Source: CAVQRB01 sp963715055 (lineage in GTDB: Bacteria; Pseudomonadota; Alphaproteobacteria; Rhodobacterales; Rhodobacteraceae). Taken from it: a DNA stretch of 64,000 nucleotides. A program made the translations under genes and the position numbers. Below, one piece after another: positions 27,430 to 37,720 of the stretch; the stretch's first letter is position 1, and each line of letters begins with the position of its first letter. The notes under the pieces are model-generated. The model made no database searches and was not told the DNA's origin. It saw only the letters and a program-made list of their open reading frames with translations. The stretch spans positions 104,634-168,633 of the forward strand of contig CAVQRB010000014.1 in assembly GCA_963715055.1 (NCBI GenBank), written 5' to 3'.

Positions 27430-28476
27430 TCATCCCTTCCGCTGGTACGCCCAGGCTCCACCCGGGCGCCGCACACGCGTGGCGCGTCCTGCCTGATGAA
27501 GATGGCTCAGATGCGCCACCAATTCAACCAGCGCCAGACCATACTCCGCTTCGCCGATCTCGCGCTTGAAGAGCGGTGCAAAGCATTCGGAGGCGGATTT
27601 CGGCGAGTCGATGTAATCGAGCAGGCGCGACAGCGCCCCGTGATGGTTGTCGATCAACTGCCGCATCCGGAGCGGCAGGCCGGTGAAAGGCAGCTTGTGC
27701 CCGCCAAGCACCAGATGATCCGGCCGGGCCAGCGGCGCGAGACGCTCGCAGGCCTCCAGCCACTCCGCGATCGGATCCGCCATCGGTTCGGTCGGATAGA
27801 CGCCGATGTTGGGACTGATCGACGACAGGATCTGATCCCCTGCGAGCACCAGATTATCGTCCCGGCTCCAGAAGGTCGCATGCTCCGGCGCATGCCCATT
27901 GCCGATATGCACATCCCAGGTCCGACCACCCATGCGGATTGTATCGCCTTGCCGGACCCGGCTGTAACCAATGGGAAGCGGGGCCACGACATCGGCGAAA
28001 TTGAACGGGCGCTCGATTTTGCGCTTCTCGTAAATGGGGCTGTCCATGCCGGCGCTGCGGTAGAATGCAAGCGCTTCCTCAGAAGCGACCTCCTGAACAT
28101 CCAGCGTCAGCATCCGCGCCATCAGCCAGGCCGTGCGGGTGGTCAAAAGCTCCGCCCCTTTTTCGGACTGCAACCAGCCGGCCATGCCGATGTGATCGGG
28201 ATGATGATGCGTGACCACGACCCGCGCAATCGGCTTGCCCCCGAGCGGCCCGCCCAGAAGTCCCTCCCAGATCGCCCGCCCGCGTTTGGAGTCGAACCCC
28301 GTATCCACGATTGTCCAGCCGTCGCCGTCATCCAGCGCATAGACATTGACGTGATCGAGTTTCATCGGCAGCGGCAGCCGCATCCAGAGCACGCCCTCGG
28401 CGATCTCGATCGCCTCCCCTTCCGGCGGCGGCATGTCCCAGGGGTAGCGCAGGCCTTGCGTGTTCGCGTCGGGCAT
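27430..28476 (-). CDS. Metallo-beta-lactamase-fold hydrolase
   Basis: 348 residues. Zinc motif THHHPDH at residues 89-95, then GNGHAPEHATFW and LVLAGDQIL. A C-terminal winged-helix-like tail follows, as in the MBL proteins with a C-terminal HTH-like domain. ATG 28476 overlaps the acyl-CoA dehydrogenase stop by ATGA, so the longer open frame upstream is rejected. Coupling to the dehydrogenase suggests acyl-CoA or thioester hydrolysis, which is inference. Confidence 0.87.
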   Translation of the reverse strand: MPDANTQGLRYPWDMPPPEGEAIEIAEGVLWMRLPLPMKLDHVNVYALDDGDGWTIVDTGFDSKRGRAIWEGLLGGPLGGKPIARVVVTHHHPDHIGMAGWLQSEKGAELLTTRTAWLMARMLTLDVQEVASEEALAFYRSAGMDSPIYEKRKIERPFNFADVVAPLPIGYSRVRQGDTIRMGGRTWDVHIGNGHAPEHATFWSRDDNLVLAGDQILSSISPNIGVYPTEPMADPIAEWLEACERLAPLARPDHLVLGGHKLPFTGLPLRMRQLIDNHHGALSRLLDYIDSPKSASECFAPLFKREIGEAEYGLALVELVAHLSHLHQAGRATRVRRPGGAWAYQRKG

Positions 28477-30188
28477 CAGGCGGCCAGATCTTCGGCCGAG
28501 AGGCTGTAGAGATCCTGCGCACCAGCCTGCGCATGAGCCAGAAGACCTGCGTGCTCGGGCAGCATCCGCTCGATGTAAAGGCGCGCCAGCCTTTCGCGCG
28601 CGCCGCCCCGGTCCGCAAGCGCGGCCTTGAGGTGGAGCCAGCCACCCAGCACCCGCGCGAAGGCGCGCAGGTAGGGCACCGATCCGGCAAACCGGTCGTT
28701 CATCGCATCGCGGGACACCATCCACTCGGTCGTCTCCCGCAGGCTTTCGCTCGCCTGCCAGACCGCTTCGGCCTGCTCGGGCAGATCCGCCCGCGCGGCC
28801 TCGGCCACGGTCTGAACCTCGTCGAGCAGCCGGAAAGCCGCCTCGCCCCCGTCCATCAGTTTGCGGCCCACCAGATCCATCGCCTGGATGCCGTTGGTGC
28901 CTTCGTAGATCGCCGTCACTCGGACATCACGACAGAATTGCGCAGCCCCGGTTTCCTCGACAAAACCCATGCCGCCGTGGACCTGAAGACCCATGTCGCT
29001 GACCGCGATGCCGGTATCGCTGCCGAAAGCCTTGCATATCGGCGTGAGCAGGGCCGCGCGCGCCTGCCACTCCGGTGCGCCTGTCGCGCGCGCCATGTCG
29101 ATGGCCATCGCACAGCTCAGCGCGATGGCGCGGGCCGCGAAGATCTCCGCCTTCATCGTGGTCAGCATCCGGCGCACATCGGCATGCTCGAGAATGCTGC
29201 CCCCCGCCGCACCCGTCGTCTTGCCCTGCTTGCGGTCGAGCGCATAGGCAAGCGCCTGCTGGTAGGCCGCTTCGGCCACGCCGATCCCCTGTTCACCGAC
29301 GCCGAGACGGGCGTTGTTCATCATCGTGAACATCGCAGCCATCCCGCCTTGCGGCTCACCGATCAGCCATCCCACGGCCGCGTCGTATTGCATCACGGCG
29401 GTGGGCGAGCCGTGCAGCCCCATCTTGTGCTCAAGGCTCACGACGCTGACGCCGTTGCGCGCACCAAGGCTGCCATCGGCATTGGGAATGAACTTGGGCA
29501 CCATGAAGAGGCTGATCCCCTTTGTCCCCGCCGGTGCGCCCGGCAGACGTGCCAGCACCAGATGACAGACGTTTTCGGCGATATCGTGATCGCCCCAACT
29601 GATGTAGATCTTCTGCCCCGTGATCGCATAGGTGCCATCGCCCCGATCCTCGGCCTTCGTCGCCAGCGCGCCCACATCCGATCCGGCCTGCGGTTCTGTC
29701 AGGTTCATCGTCCCGGTCCAGTCGCCCGACAGCAGCTTCGGAAGATAGAGCGCCTTGATCTCATCGCTCGCGTGATGCTCCAGCGCCTCGATCTGGCCCT
29801 GGGTCATCAGCGGCGCCAGTTGCAGCGACAGGCAGGCGCCGCTCATCATCTCGTTGACCGAAGAGGTCAGGGCCATCGGCAACCCCATGCCGCCATGCGC
29901 GGGGTCCGCCGCCATGCCGATCCAGCCGCCCTCGGCGATGGCCTTCCATCCGGCATCGAAACCGGGAGAGGTGCGCACAACGCCGTTCTCTAGCCGAGCC
30001 GGATGCAGATCGCCCGACCGCTGCAAGGGCGCAAGCACCTCGTCGCAGAGTTTTCCTGCCTCCGCGAGGATCGCCTGCGTCACATCGTTGGTGGCTTCTG
30101 CAAACCGCTCGGTTGCGCGCAGCGCGTCGATGTTCAGGATGTTTTCAAGGATGAAGGTATAATCCGCCACCGGCGCTTGGAAGGGCAT
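28476..30188 (-). CDS. Acyl-CoA dehydrogenase (long type, DmdC-like)
   Basis: 570 residues, longer than classic acyl-CoA dehydrogenases. N-terminal MPFQAPVADYTFILENILNI is typical of the 570-600 residue group that includes DmdC. Motifs are MNLTEPQAGSDVG, MQYDAAVGWLIG and the VTAIYEGTNGIQAMDL near the C-terminus with catalytic region intact. FAD enzyme that dehydrogenates an acyl-CoA and feeds electrons to ETF and ETF-QO. Substrate not visible; no dmdA or dmdB in the window. The MBL gene follows with an ATGA overlap. Confidence 0.87.
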   Translation of the reverse strand: MPFQAPVADYTFILENILNIDALRATERFAEATNDVTQAILAEAGKLCDEVLAPLQRSGDLHPARLENGVVRTSPGFDAGWKAIAEGGWIGMAADPAHGGMGLPMALTSSVNEMMSGACLSLQLAPLMTQGQIEALEHHASDEIKALYLPKLLSGDWTGTMNLTEPQAGSDVGALATKAEDRGDGTYAITGQKIYISWGDHDIAENVCHLVLARLPGAPAGTKGISLFMVPKFIPNADGSLGARNGVSVVSLEHKMGLHGSPTAVMQYDAAVGWLIGEPQGGMAAMFTMMNNARLGVGEQGIGVAEAAYQQALAYALDRKQGKTTGAAGGSILEHADVRRMLTTMKAEIFAARAIALSCAMAIDMARATGAPEWQARAALLTPICKAFGSDTGIAVSDMGLQVHGGMGFVEETGAAQFCRDVRVTAIYEGTNGIQAMDLVGRKLMDGGEAAFRLLDEVQTVAEAARADLPEQAEAVWQASESLRETTEWMVSRDAMNDRFAGSVPYLRAFARVLGGWLHLKAALADRGGARERLARLYIERMLPEHAGLLAHAQAGAQDLYSLSAEDLAA

Positions 30189-30310
30189 CGCATATTCTCC
30201 GTTTGACAGGATGTCGGCTTGGCAAGCCGGACCACGCCCTGTAAGGGCTTTGGCTCAACATGATCCGTCGCGCATTGCGCGGCAACCGAAACGCGGCGTC
30301 ACCAAACCCA

Positions 30311-31255
30311 ATGAAAACCGCAGCTTCTCGCCTTCTTTCTGCCGATGCCGCTGGCATCTCCCAAGCGGCGGCATTGCTGCGCGCGGGCGAGCTCGTGGCC
30401 TTCCCGACGGAGACGGTTTACGGCCTGGGTGCGGATGCCCGAAACGGCGAGGCCGTGGCCGCGATCTTTGAGGCGAAGGGACGGCCCGCCTTCAATCCGC
30501 TGATCGTGCATCTGGCCGATACCACCATGGCGAAATCCTTCGTCAACTGGACCGAGAGCGCCGACCGGCTGGCGCGCGCGTTCTGGCCCGGACCGCTGAC
30601 TTTGGTGCTGCCGCTGCGCGAAGGGCATGGCCTGTCGACGCTGGTGACGGCAGGCCTGCCAACAGTTGCCCTGCGCGTGCCCGCCGGCCCGGTGGCCCAC
30701 GCGCTTTTGCGCGCCGTGGGCGGACCGGTCGCGGCCCCCTCCGCCAATCCCTCCGGACGGATCAGCGCGACAACGGCGGCCCATGTCTCGGCGGGCCTTG
30801 GGGACCGGATTGCCGCCATCCTTGACAATGGCCCCTGCAGCGTGGGCCTCGAAAGCACCATCGTCGGCCTCGATGGGCCGCCAACCCTGCTGCGCGCGGG
30901 CGGGCTGCCGGTGGAAGACATAGAAGCCTGTCTTGGGCATCCACTCTTGACAGCGGAGGCGGCACAGATCACCGCGCCGGGCCAGATGCTCTCCCATTAC
31001 GCGCCGCGCGCGCGGCTGCGGCTCGACGCCGCCGGACCGGATGCCGGCGAAGTGATGCTCGGTTTCGGACCGATGCCCTGCGATGTGAACCTGTCGCCCT
31101 CAGGCGACCTGCGGGAAGCGGCGGCGCGGCTCTTCGACTGCCTGCACCAACTCGATGCCATGGGCAAGCCGATCGCGGTGGCCCCGGTGCCGCGCCACGG
31201 TCTCGGGCTTGCCATCAACGACAGGCTGGCACGGGCCGCAGCACCGCGCCCGTAA
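30311..31255 (+). CDS. tsaC: L-threonylcarbamoyladenylate synthase (Sua5/TsaC)
   Basis: About 314 residues. Makes threonylcarbamoyl-AMP for the t6A modification of tRNAs reading ANN codons. The YrdC core shows FPTETVYGLGADARNG, SANPSGRISATTAAHV and LESTIVGLDG. A C-terminal Sua5 domain (residues about 200-314) is present, so it is of the long Sua5 type. The start is placed at ATG 30311; an in-frame ATG at 30260 is possible and no strong ribosome site decides. Faces yqgE, 12 bp away. Confidence 0.9.
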   Translation: MKTAASRLLSADAAGISQAAALLRAGELVAFPTETVYGLGADARNGEAVAAIFEAKGRPAFNPLIVHLADTTMAKSFVNWTESADRLARAFWPGPLTLVLPLREGHGLSTLVTAGLPTVALRVPAGPVAHALLRAVGGPVAAPSANPSGRISATTAAHVSAGLGDRIAAILDNGPCSVGLESTIVGLDGPPTLLRAGGLPVEDIEACLGHPLLTAEAAQITAPGQMLSHYAPRARLRLDAAGPDAGEVMLGFGPMPCDVNLSPSGDLREAAARLFDCLHQLDAMGKPIAVAPVPRHGLGLAINDRLARAAAPRP

Positions 31256-31267
31256 ACGCGGAAAAGT

Positions 31268-31825
31268 TCAGGCGTGCCCGGCGGTCGAGGACAGGCTGAC
31301 CGGATCGACGCCGATGCTTTCCAAGGCTGCGCACCATTTCTGGGCTGCCGGCGTGTCGAAAACCAGCGATCGGTGCGCATCCGCGGTCAGCCAGCCGTTC
31401 TGCGAAATCTCCCGCTCGAGCTGTCCAGGACCCCAACCGGCATAGCCCAGCATCATCAGCACGCGCGATGGCCCTTGCCCCCGGGCGATCTCCTCGAGAA
31501 TGTCGAGGGTCGCGGTCATGCCGAATCCGCCCGGCACGGCGAGCGTGTGCAGATGCGACTGGTAGTCCGGCGAATGCAGCACGAAACCGCGACCGGTTTC
31601 CACCGGCCCGCCGAAATGCACCACTGTCGAGGCCACGGGCTCGCGCGGGACGATATCCAGCTGCTCCAGCACATCGCTCATCCTGATGTCCGCACTGGGC
31701 TTGTTCAGGATCAGGCCCATCGCACCCTTGTCGGAATAGGCACAGAGCAGGATCACCGAATGGGCGAACCGGGGATCACCCATCGACGGCATCGCGATCA
31801 GCAATTTTCCGGTCAGATCCAGCAT
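31268..31825 (-). CDS. yqgE: YqgE/AlgH-family protein (DUF179)
   Basis: 185 residues. Family marks LTGKLLIAMPSMGDPRFAHS, GPVETGRGFVLHS and VLMMLGYAGWGPGQLEREI. The role of the family is not settled. Single minus-strand gene convergent with tsaC. Confidence 0.9.
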   Translation of the reverse strand: MLDLTGKLLIAMPSMGDPRFAHSVILLCAYSDKGAMGLILNKPSADIRMSDVLEQLDIVPREPVASTVVHFGGPVETGRGFVLHSPDYQSHLHTLAVPGGFGMTATLDILEEIARGQGPSRVLMMLGYAGWGPGQLEREISQNGWLTADAHRSLVFDTPAAQKWCAALESIGVDPVSLSSTAGHA

Positions 31826-31971
31826 GAATGCGCTATGAAAAAAGGGCCCTGCATCGTGGCAGCATGGCTTGCACCCGCGCTGCTTGCAAGGCTTTTGCCC
31901 GGGCGTGGTCGCAATCCCGCCTAACCGGAACGTGACTTGGCATTACAGTCTTTCTCGCCCATATCAAATGT

Positions 31972-32778
31972 ATGAAAAACATTTGCCTCGCCTCGATCGT
32001 GACCGCCTCGCTGGCGCTGCCTGCCCTTGCCGCAGATCCCTTCGTCGTGCCTGTTACTGCGCAGATCCTGCCCGGCTGGGTCAAGGCGGATGGCACGAGG
32101 GTCGCGGCCCTGCACCTGCATCTGGAACCGGGATGGAAGACCTACTGGCGCGCGCCGGGAGATGCAGGCATCCCCCCCACCTTCGACTGGTCCGCGTCGC
32201 GCAACATGCGCGCAGTCTCGATCAGCTGGCCGACGCCGGAGGTCCATGACCAGAACGGCATGCGGACCATCGTCTATTCCAACGAAGTCGTGATTCCGCT
32301 CACAATCGAGCCCGACAGCACCGGCGCGCCGGTGCACCTTGACGTTGAGATGGATCTCGGCGTGTGCTCCGATATCTGTGTGCCGCATCGGTTGCGCCTC
32401 GAAGGCACGCTCGACACGGCGGAGCGCAAGCCGACGCCGGCCATTGCCGCGGCCCTCGCGCAACGGCCCTACTCGGCGTCCGAAGCCGGCGTCACCGCAG
32501 CCACCTGCCGCTTCGCGCCAACACCCGACGGCTGGCAGATCGAGGCGCGCGTGACGATGCCTTCGGCTGGTGGTCCCGAGGTCATGGTGATCGAACCCGG
32601 CTTGGGCGATGTCTGGGTCAGCGAGGCGCAGACCGCGCGCGCGGGCGGCGAGGTGGTCGCCACCTCAGAGATGATCCACGTCGGCGGCAAGGCCTTCGCG
32701 CTCGACCGTTCCGCCATCCGCCTGACTGTGCTGGGCAGCAAACACGCCGTCGATATCCGAGGTTGCAGCGCCGGTTAG
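31972..32778 (+). CDS. DsbD N-terminal (alpha) domain-like exported protein
   Basis: 268 residues. A signal peptide (ending LALPALAAD) puts it in the periplasm. The sequence LEPGWKTYWRAPGDAGIPP and the Cys pair CSDICVP resemble the immunoglobulin-like domain of DsbD/ScsB. The membrane and thioredoxin domains are absent, so it is a free-standing thiol-relay or chaperone-like protein. The RND permease stop overlaps its stop codon from the other strand. Confidence 0.75.
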   Translation: MKNICLASIVTASLALPALAADPFVVPVTAQILPGWVKADGTRVAALHLHLEPGWKTYWRAPGDAGIPPTFDWSASRNMRAVSISWPTPEVHDQNGMRTIVYSNEVVIPLTIEPDSTGAPVHLDVEMDLGVCSDICVPHRLRLEGTLDTAERKPTPAIAAALAQRPYSASEAGVTAATCRFAPTPDGWQIEARVTMPSAGGPEVMVIEPGLGDVWVSEAQTARAGGEVVATSEMIHVGGKAFALDRSAIRLTVLGSKHAVDIRGCSAG

Positions 32779-35700
32779 GCTGGCGACCTGCGGCTGCGCA
32801 AGACGAGCGCCGCCGCCGTATATGCGAGCATCGTCACCATCGCCGCGCCAAGGACGAAGGCCGTGAAAGCCGCCCCCATCGGCGACCAATTCGCGACCTG
32901 CGGCATGAGCTGCAAGAGCCACGGGGCGAGCGTCCCGGTCCAGACCACCCAGCCCAGCGTCGCCGCACCCCAGCCGATGATGATCCCCCAGAGTGCAGCG
33001 AACCCCAGCCTGAGGCTGCGCAATGGCGCACGCAGGCCGCGACGCATCGCCCGCATCTGGCGCGCCACGTCGTGCTGCGCCGCGAGCAGGGCGGGGACCA
33101 CCAGCAGGACCAGAACCATCCCGAAACCCAGCCCGTAGACCAGCGTGATCACGGTAGGTTTCAGGAACTGCGCCTGCTGGCTTTGCTCATAGAGCAGCGG
33201 CGCCATGCCCAGCACCGTCGTCATGGTGGTCAGCATCACCGGGCGCAACCGGTCGCAGGCACCGTCGATGATCGAGGGGATCAACCCGCGCTCCTCGGCG
33301 TATTCGTCTATCGTGGTGATCAACACGATGGAATCGTTGATGATGATGCCCGTCATTCCCAGCAGTCCGACGACCGTGAACATGCTGAGCGGCACGTCCC
33401 AAAGCGCGTGGCCGTAGATCGTGCCGACAAGGCCGAAAGGAATGATCGCCATGACGACGAAAGGCCGTGACCAGCTGCTGAAGACCCAGGCCAGCACGAG
33501 GTATATGCCCGAAAGACAAAGCACCAGACCGGTAAGGGCCTCCTTGAGGAAGGTATCCTCCTGTTCGCTGAGGCCCGCCATGCGCCAGTCGACCTGATGC
33601 TCGGCGGCGATGCGGGGCAGGATGCTCTCGGTCAGTTCCTGCTGGATCTGAGTGGCGCGCGCCGGATCGTCCTCCGAGATGTCGCCGGTCACCGAGAGCA
33701 CCCGCACCCCGTTCTCGCGTTTCACGGTGTTGAACCCGACGCGACGCTCGACGGTCACGATGTCGGCCAGCGGCACGTACTGGCCGGCAGGCGTGCGCAG
33801 CTGGGTGTTCTCGAGGAAATCCGCCGTCAGCTCGCCCTCCGGCACTTCGACGCGGATTGTGGCACTGCGGGGCCCGTCGGGATAGGTGGCGGCCTCGATT
33901 CCGCCCAATCGGTCGCGGAGCACCCGGCCCAAAGCGTCGATGGTGAAGCCGAGCGCCTGACCCTGCGCGGTCAGATCGAGCAGGAGTTCCTCCTTGTCAT
34001 AGGCCAGCGTATCCTCGACGGCGCTCACCTCTGGAAAACGCGCCAAGGCTGACTGCAGATCGAGGCTCGCGGATTTCAGCGTCTCGGTCGTGGCCCCGAA
34101 GAACTGGACGTCGAGCGCGTCGCCGCCCGGGCCTGAGCGCCAGCCGCGGAAGGAGACGGTCTCGGCCAGCGGGTGATTGACCACGCTGTCCTGAAGCTCG
34201 GCGACAAAGGCAAAGCTCGAATACGATCGCAGGTCCGCGTCGATCAGTTCGATGGAAATCCCGCCCAGCAGGTCCTCGTCCTTCGTATCGGTCCCCGACA
34301 GCCCCCGCCCCGCATTGCCGCCAATCTCGGCAATGACGTAGGCGATGGGGTTGAGGCCATGGCGCGCCTCATACTCGGCGCCGAGTGCGTCGGTGGCACG
34401 CTGCAACTCGCGCATCATCGCCAGCGTGTCCTCCCGCGTGGCCCCTTCCACCATGGCGAAATTACCGGTCACCGACCCCTGTTCCGGCGCATTGAAGAAG
34501 CGCCATTGCACATCGCCCCGGATGAAGAGCGCGATCTGGCTCGCCAGCACCGCGACGACCCCTGCCAGCACCACGTAGCGGCCCCGGATCACCCCCGCCA
34601 TCAACGGGCGAAAGAGCGTTTCGCGCATCCGACGGAAACCGCGGTTGACCATGCGGCTCGGCAAATCATACCAGCGTTCCTTGGCTTTCGCGGCCAGTGC
34701 ATGCGCCATGTGATTGGGCAGGATCAGAAAACATTCCACCAGCGAGGCCAACAGCACCGCGATCACCGTCAGAGGAACATCCGCAATGAGCGAGCCGAAA
34801 CGACCGCCGATGGCCACGAGGCCGAAAAAGGCGATCACCGTGGTCAGGGTCGCGGCAAAGACCGGCATGGCCATGCGGCGCGCGGCGTTTTCGGCGGCGA
34901 CCACCGGCGCTTCGCCGAAGTGCCGGGCCCGGTGATCGGCATGTTCAGCCACGACGATCGCGTCATCGACCACGATCCCCAGCGTGATGATCAACCCGAA
35001 AAGCGAGATCATGTTGAGCGTGAGACCGGCGGCGTACATGATCGCGATGGCGGCCATCATTGCCACGGGGATACCGGCGGCGACCCAGAAGGCCGTGCGC
35101 GCGTTGAGAAAGAGGAACAGGAGCACGACAACCAGCCCGAGGCCCATGAGCCCGTTTTTGATCAGGATGTCGAGCCTTGCGGTGATCTCCGCGGCCCGGG
35201 TTCGGATGAGATCAATGGTGACGCCCTCGGGAAGGGTCGCCTCGAGTTTGCCGGCCACCTCCTCGACCTGGCGCTGGATGCCCACCGCGTCGCCGCGGTC
35301 AGAGCGGTCGATCCGCACCGATATGGCCGGATCCGTCCCGACGAAATAACTGCGCTCGCGATCGGAGCCTTCCAGCTTGACCTGTGCTACGTCTCCGACC
35401 GTCAGCGGGGTGCCGTTTGCATCCGTGCGCAGCACAATGGCCGCGATATCCTCGGGGGTGCGTTTCTCGTTGCCCGTACGCACCCGCGTATTGGCGCTTT
35501 CCACGTCCCCGGCGGGGTCGGTGTCCACTTCTGCGGCGATGGCCTCGGCGATCTCCGCCATCGTGATATCATGTTCGATCAGACGCGCGGAGGGCACCTC
35601 GACCAGGGTTTGCGGCGCGGCCACGCCACGGATCGTCGTCCGGGTCACGCCGGCGGCGAAGAGGCGCACAACCAGTTCGTCTGCATAAAGGCCAAGCTGC

Positions 35701-36170
35701 TGCGGGCTCACCGGGCCGGTGATCACCAGATCCGTCACCCGGTCCCGCCAGGCCGAGCGCCGCACGGTCGGCTCCTCTGCCTCCTCGGGCAGATCGGTGA
35801 CCGTATCCACGGCGCTTTGCACCTCATCGGTCGCCCGCGCCATGTCCCAGTCGGCCTCGAATTCGAGCGAAATGCTGGCCTGCCCCTCCCGAGAGGTCGC
35901 CTCCGCGCTTTCAACCCCCTCCACCGCGATCAGAACCGGGTCGAGCACCTGAACGATGGCCCGGTCGATGTCTTCGGCGCTGGCGCCTTCCCAGGTCACA
36001 CTGACAGTGACACTGTCGAGCACGACATCGGGGAAGAACTGCGTGCGCATGTTCGGCAGCGCCGCAAAGCCGCCGATCAGCATCAGCATGAGCAGAAGGT
36101 TGGCCAGCGTCCGATGGCGGGTGAAATAAGACAGGATGCCGCCTGCCGCGGCCGGGATCCGGCGCGCCAC
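32775..36170 (-). CDS. RND efflux pump permease (AcrB type)
   Basis: 1131 residues. It begins in the inner membrane (RTLANLLLMLMLIGGFAALP), has two large periplasmic loops, and the TM4 proton-relay motif GIVVDDAIVVAEH. After the usual TM12 there is about 90 residues with two more hydrophobic stretches (WGIIIGWGAATLGWVVW and FTAFVLGAAMVTMLAY). Powered by proton influx, it exports drugs or metabolites; the adaptor gene lies 3 bp upstream. An outer-membrane channel gene is not in the window. Confidence 0.92.
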   Translation of the reverse strand: MARRIPAAAGGILSYFTRHRTLANLLLMLMLIGGFAALPNMRTQFFPDVVLDSVTVSVTWEGASAEDIDRAIVQVLDPVLIAVEGVESAEATSREGQASISLEFEADWDMARATDEVQSAVDTVTDLPEEAEEPTVRRSAWRDRVTDLVITGPVSPQQLGLYADELVVRLFAAGVTRTTIRGVAAPQTLVEVPSARLIEHDITMAEIAEAIAAEVDTDPAGDVESANTRVRTGNEKRTPEDIAAIVLRTDANGTPLTVGDVAQVKLEGSDRERSYFVGTDPAISVRIDRSDRGDAVGIQRQVEEVAGKLEATLPEGVTIDLIRTRAAEITARLDILIKNGLMGLGLVVVLLFLFLNARTAFWVAAGIPVAMMAAIAIMYAAGLTLNMISLFGLIITLGIVVDDAIVVAEHADHRARHFGEAPVVAAENAARRMAMPVFAATLTTVIAFFGLVAIGGRFGSLIADVPLTVIAVLLASLVECFLILPNHMAHALAAKAKERWYDLPSRMVNRGFRRMRETLFRPLMAGVIRGRYVVLAGVVAVLASQIALFIRGDVQWRFFNAPEQGSVTGNFAMVEGATREDTLAMMRELQRATDALGAEYEARHGLNPIAYVIAEIGGNAGRGLSGTDTKDEDLLGGISIELIDADLRSYSSFAFVAELQDSVVNHPLAETVSFRGWRSGPGGDALDVQFFGATTETLKSASLDLQSALARFPEVSAVEDTLAYDKEELLLDLTAQGQALGFTIDALGRVLRDRLGGIEAATYPDGPRSATIRVEVPEGELTADFLENTQLRTPAGQYVPLADIVTVERRVGFNTVKRENGVRVLSVTGDISEDDPARATQIQQELTESILPRIAAEHQVDWRMAGLSEQEDTFLKEALTGLVLCLSGIYLVLAWVFSSWSRPFVVMAIIPFGLVGTIYGHALWDVPLSMFTVVGLLGMTGIIINDSIVLITTIDEYAEERGLIPSIIDGACDRLRPVMLTTMTTVLGMAPLLYEQSQQAQFLKPTVITLVYGLGFGMVLVLLVVPALLAAQHDVARQMRAMRRGLRAPLRSLRLGFAALWGIIIGWGAATLGWVVWTGTLAPWLLQLMPQVANWSPMGAAFTAFVLGAAMVTMLAYTAAALVLRSRRSPA

Positions 36171-36173
36171 GAC

Positions 36174-37631
36174 CTACCCGCCCATCCGGCTCTCGATCCG
36201 GGCAACCATCTGCGCCGGGACCTGCCGTTCCGCCAGTTGCGCCAGAACCCGGGCCTTGGCCTCATCGGGCATGCGCGTGTTGCCTTGCACAAAGGCCACA
36301 AGTCGCGCGCGGCGGTCATCGTCAAGCTCAAGCATCTCGGGCTCCAGGGCGGCTTCGGGCTGGGCTTTCGCAATAGGGCGTACCGACACGCCCGCCCCCA
36401 GAAGCGGCGAACGGGCTTCAACGACATCGCGGCCTTCGAGCCCTTCGCCGCGGACCAACACATCGTCTCCCTGCCGCCGCAAGAGGTCGACCTCCAAGGC
36501 TTCGAGCCGGTTGCCCTCACCAATCACCAGCACCTGTCCGTCCGCCCCCAGCGCGGAAGCCGGCAGGCGAACCACATCGGCAAGCTGCGGCTCCTCGATC
36601 TCCACCTTGACGAAATCTCCGGGCCGGAAACCCGGTGCCCGGGTCAGATGCGCGAACACAAGGCGTCCGGTCTGGCCCTCGCCGGTCCCGGCGCTCACGC
36701 GGGCAATCCGGCCTTGGGCAAAAAGATCGATACCTGTCACATCTTGCGTCACATGAACCGGCGCTTCCATCAGGCGCCCGTCCGCGTCGAGCAGTCGCGC
36801 ATATTGCGCTGTCGAGACCCGGAAGGCGACTTCAAGATCGCCGGGATCGACCAGATCTGCCAGACGTTCGTTGACGCCCACAAGACCGCCCGCGACCACC
36901 GCGGTATTGCTCAGAACCCCGTCGAAGGGCGCGCGCACGGTCGTATCCACCAGGTCGCGCTCGGCTTCCGCGACTGCGATCTCGGCGCGTGCAAGCCGGG
37001 TCGCCGCCTGATCCACGCGCGCTTCGCCTTGCGCCACGGCCTGCCTGCTGGAAATAACCGTGGCGCGCGCCGCCGCCGCGGCAAGTTCGGCGGTCTCCAC
37101 CGCGGCTGCGGTACCGACACCGCGCGCGGCAAGATCGACCTGACGCCTGTAGGCCGTTTCACGCAAGACCGACTGCGCCTCGGCCGCCTCTTCCTCGTCG
37201 CGCGCGAGCGACAGATTGCGCGTCGCATCGCGCACTTCCGCCTGTGCATCGGCCAGATCTGCTTTCAGACGATCATATGCCGATTGCATGTCCGCCGGGT
37301 CGATCACGGCGATGACGTCGCCCGCCGTGATGGCCCCGCCCTCCTCGAAAGCCTCCGAAAGCGACAGGATCCGACCGCCGACCGCGGCACGAATCTCCAG
37401 TGTCCTGCGGGCCGCGACCGTACCGAAGGCTTCGAGCACCGGCGTGACTGTCTCCGCCTCCGCCCGGCGCAGGTTGACGGCGAATTCCCTTTCGCGAGCT
37501 GGTGGCGCGTCCGCCTCTTTGCTCAGGCGCTCTTGAATGGCCCCGGAAATCATCTGCCCCGCATAGACCAAAAGGCCCAGCGCCAGGGACGCCAGGAACA
37601 ATCCGATCATGCTTTGTCGCAGAAAACGCAT
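36174..37631 (-). CDS. RND efflux periplasmic adaptor (membrane-fusion protein)
   Basis: 485 residues. N-terminal membrane anchor (SMIGLFLASLALGLLVYAG), then barrel-sandwich half-site (RTLEIRAAVGGRILSL), a long coiled-coil hairpin of Ala/Glu/Arg-rich helices, and the beta-barrel. Links the inner-membrane pump to an outer channel. Same operon as the permease. Confidence 0.9.
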   Translation of the reverse strand: MRFLRQSMIGLFLASLALGLLVYAGQMISGAIQERLSKEADAPPAREREFAVNLRRAEAETVTPVLEAFGTVAARRTLEIRAAVGGRILSLSEAFEEGGAITAGDVIAVIDPADMQSAYDRLKADLADAQAEVRDATRNLSLARDEEEAAEAQSVLRETAYRRQVDLAARGVGTAAAVETAELAAAAARATVISSRQAVAQGEARVDQAATRLARAEIAVAEAERDLVDTTVRAPFDGVLSNTAVVAGGLVGVNERLADLVDPGDLEVAFRVSTAQYARLLDADGRLMEAPVHVTQDVTGIDLFAQGRIARVSAGTGEGQTGRLVFAHLTRAPGFRPGDFVKVEIEEPQLADVVRLPASALGADGQVLVIGEGNRLEALEVDLLRRQGDDVLVRGEGLEGRDVVEARSPLLGAGVSVRPIAKAQPEAALEPEMLELDDDRRARLVAFVQGNTRMPDEAKARVLAQLAERQVPAQMVARIESRMGG

Positions 37632-37720
37632 CAGCCTATTTCCAGCACTTCCGTCTGTTCAAACATAGGTCAGCACAGGGCAAAAAACACCAGCCTATTC
37701 AACTGATACGGCGCGGAATG

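Noticed and set aside
34173..37706. An 1177-codon open frame antisense to the RND genes
   Set aside because: It runs across two clear genes on the minus strand and has the His/Arg/Gln-rich composition of a G+C-driven shadow; no domain is seen.
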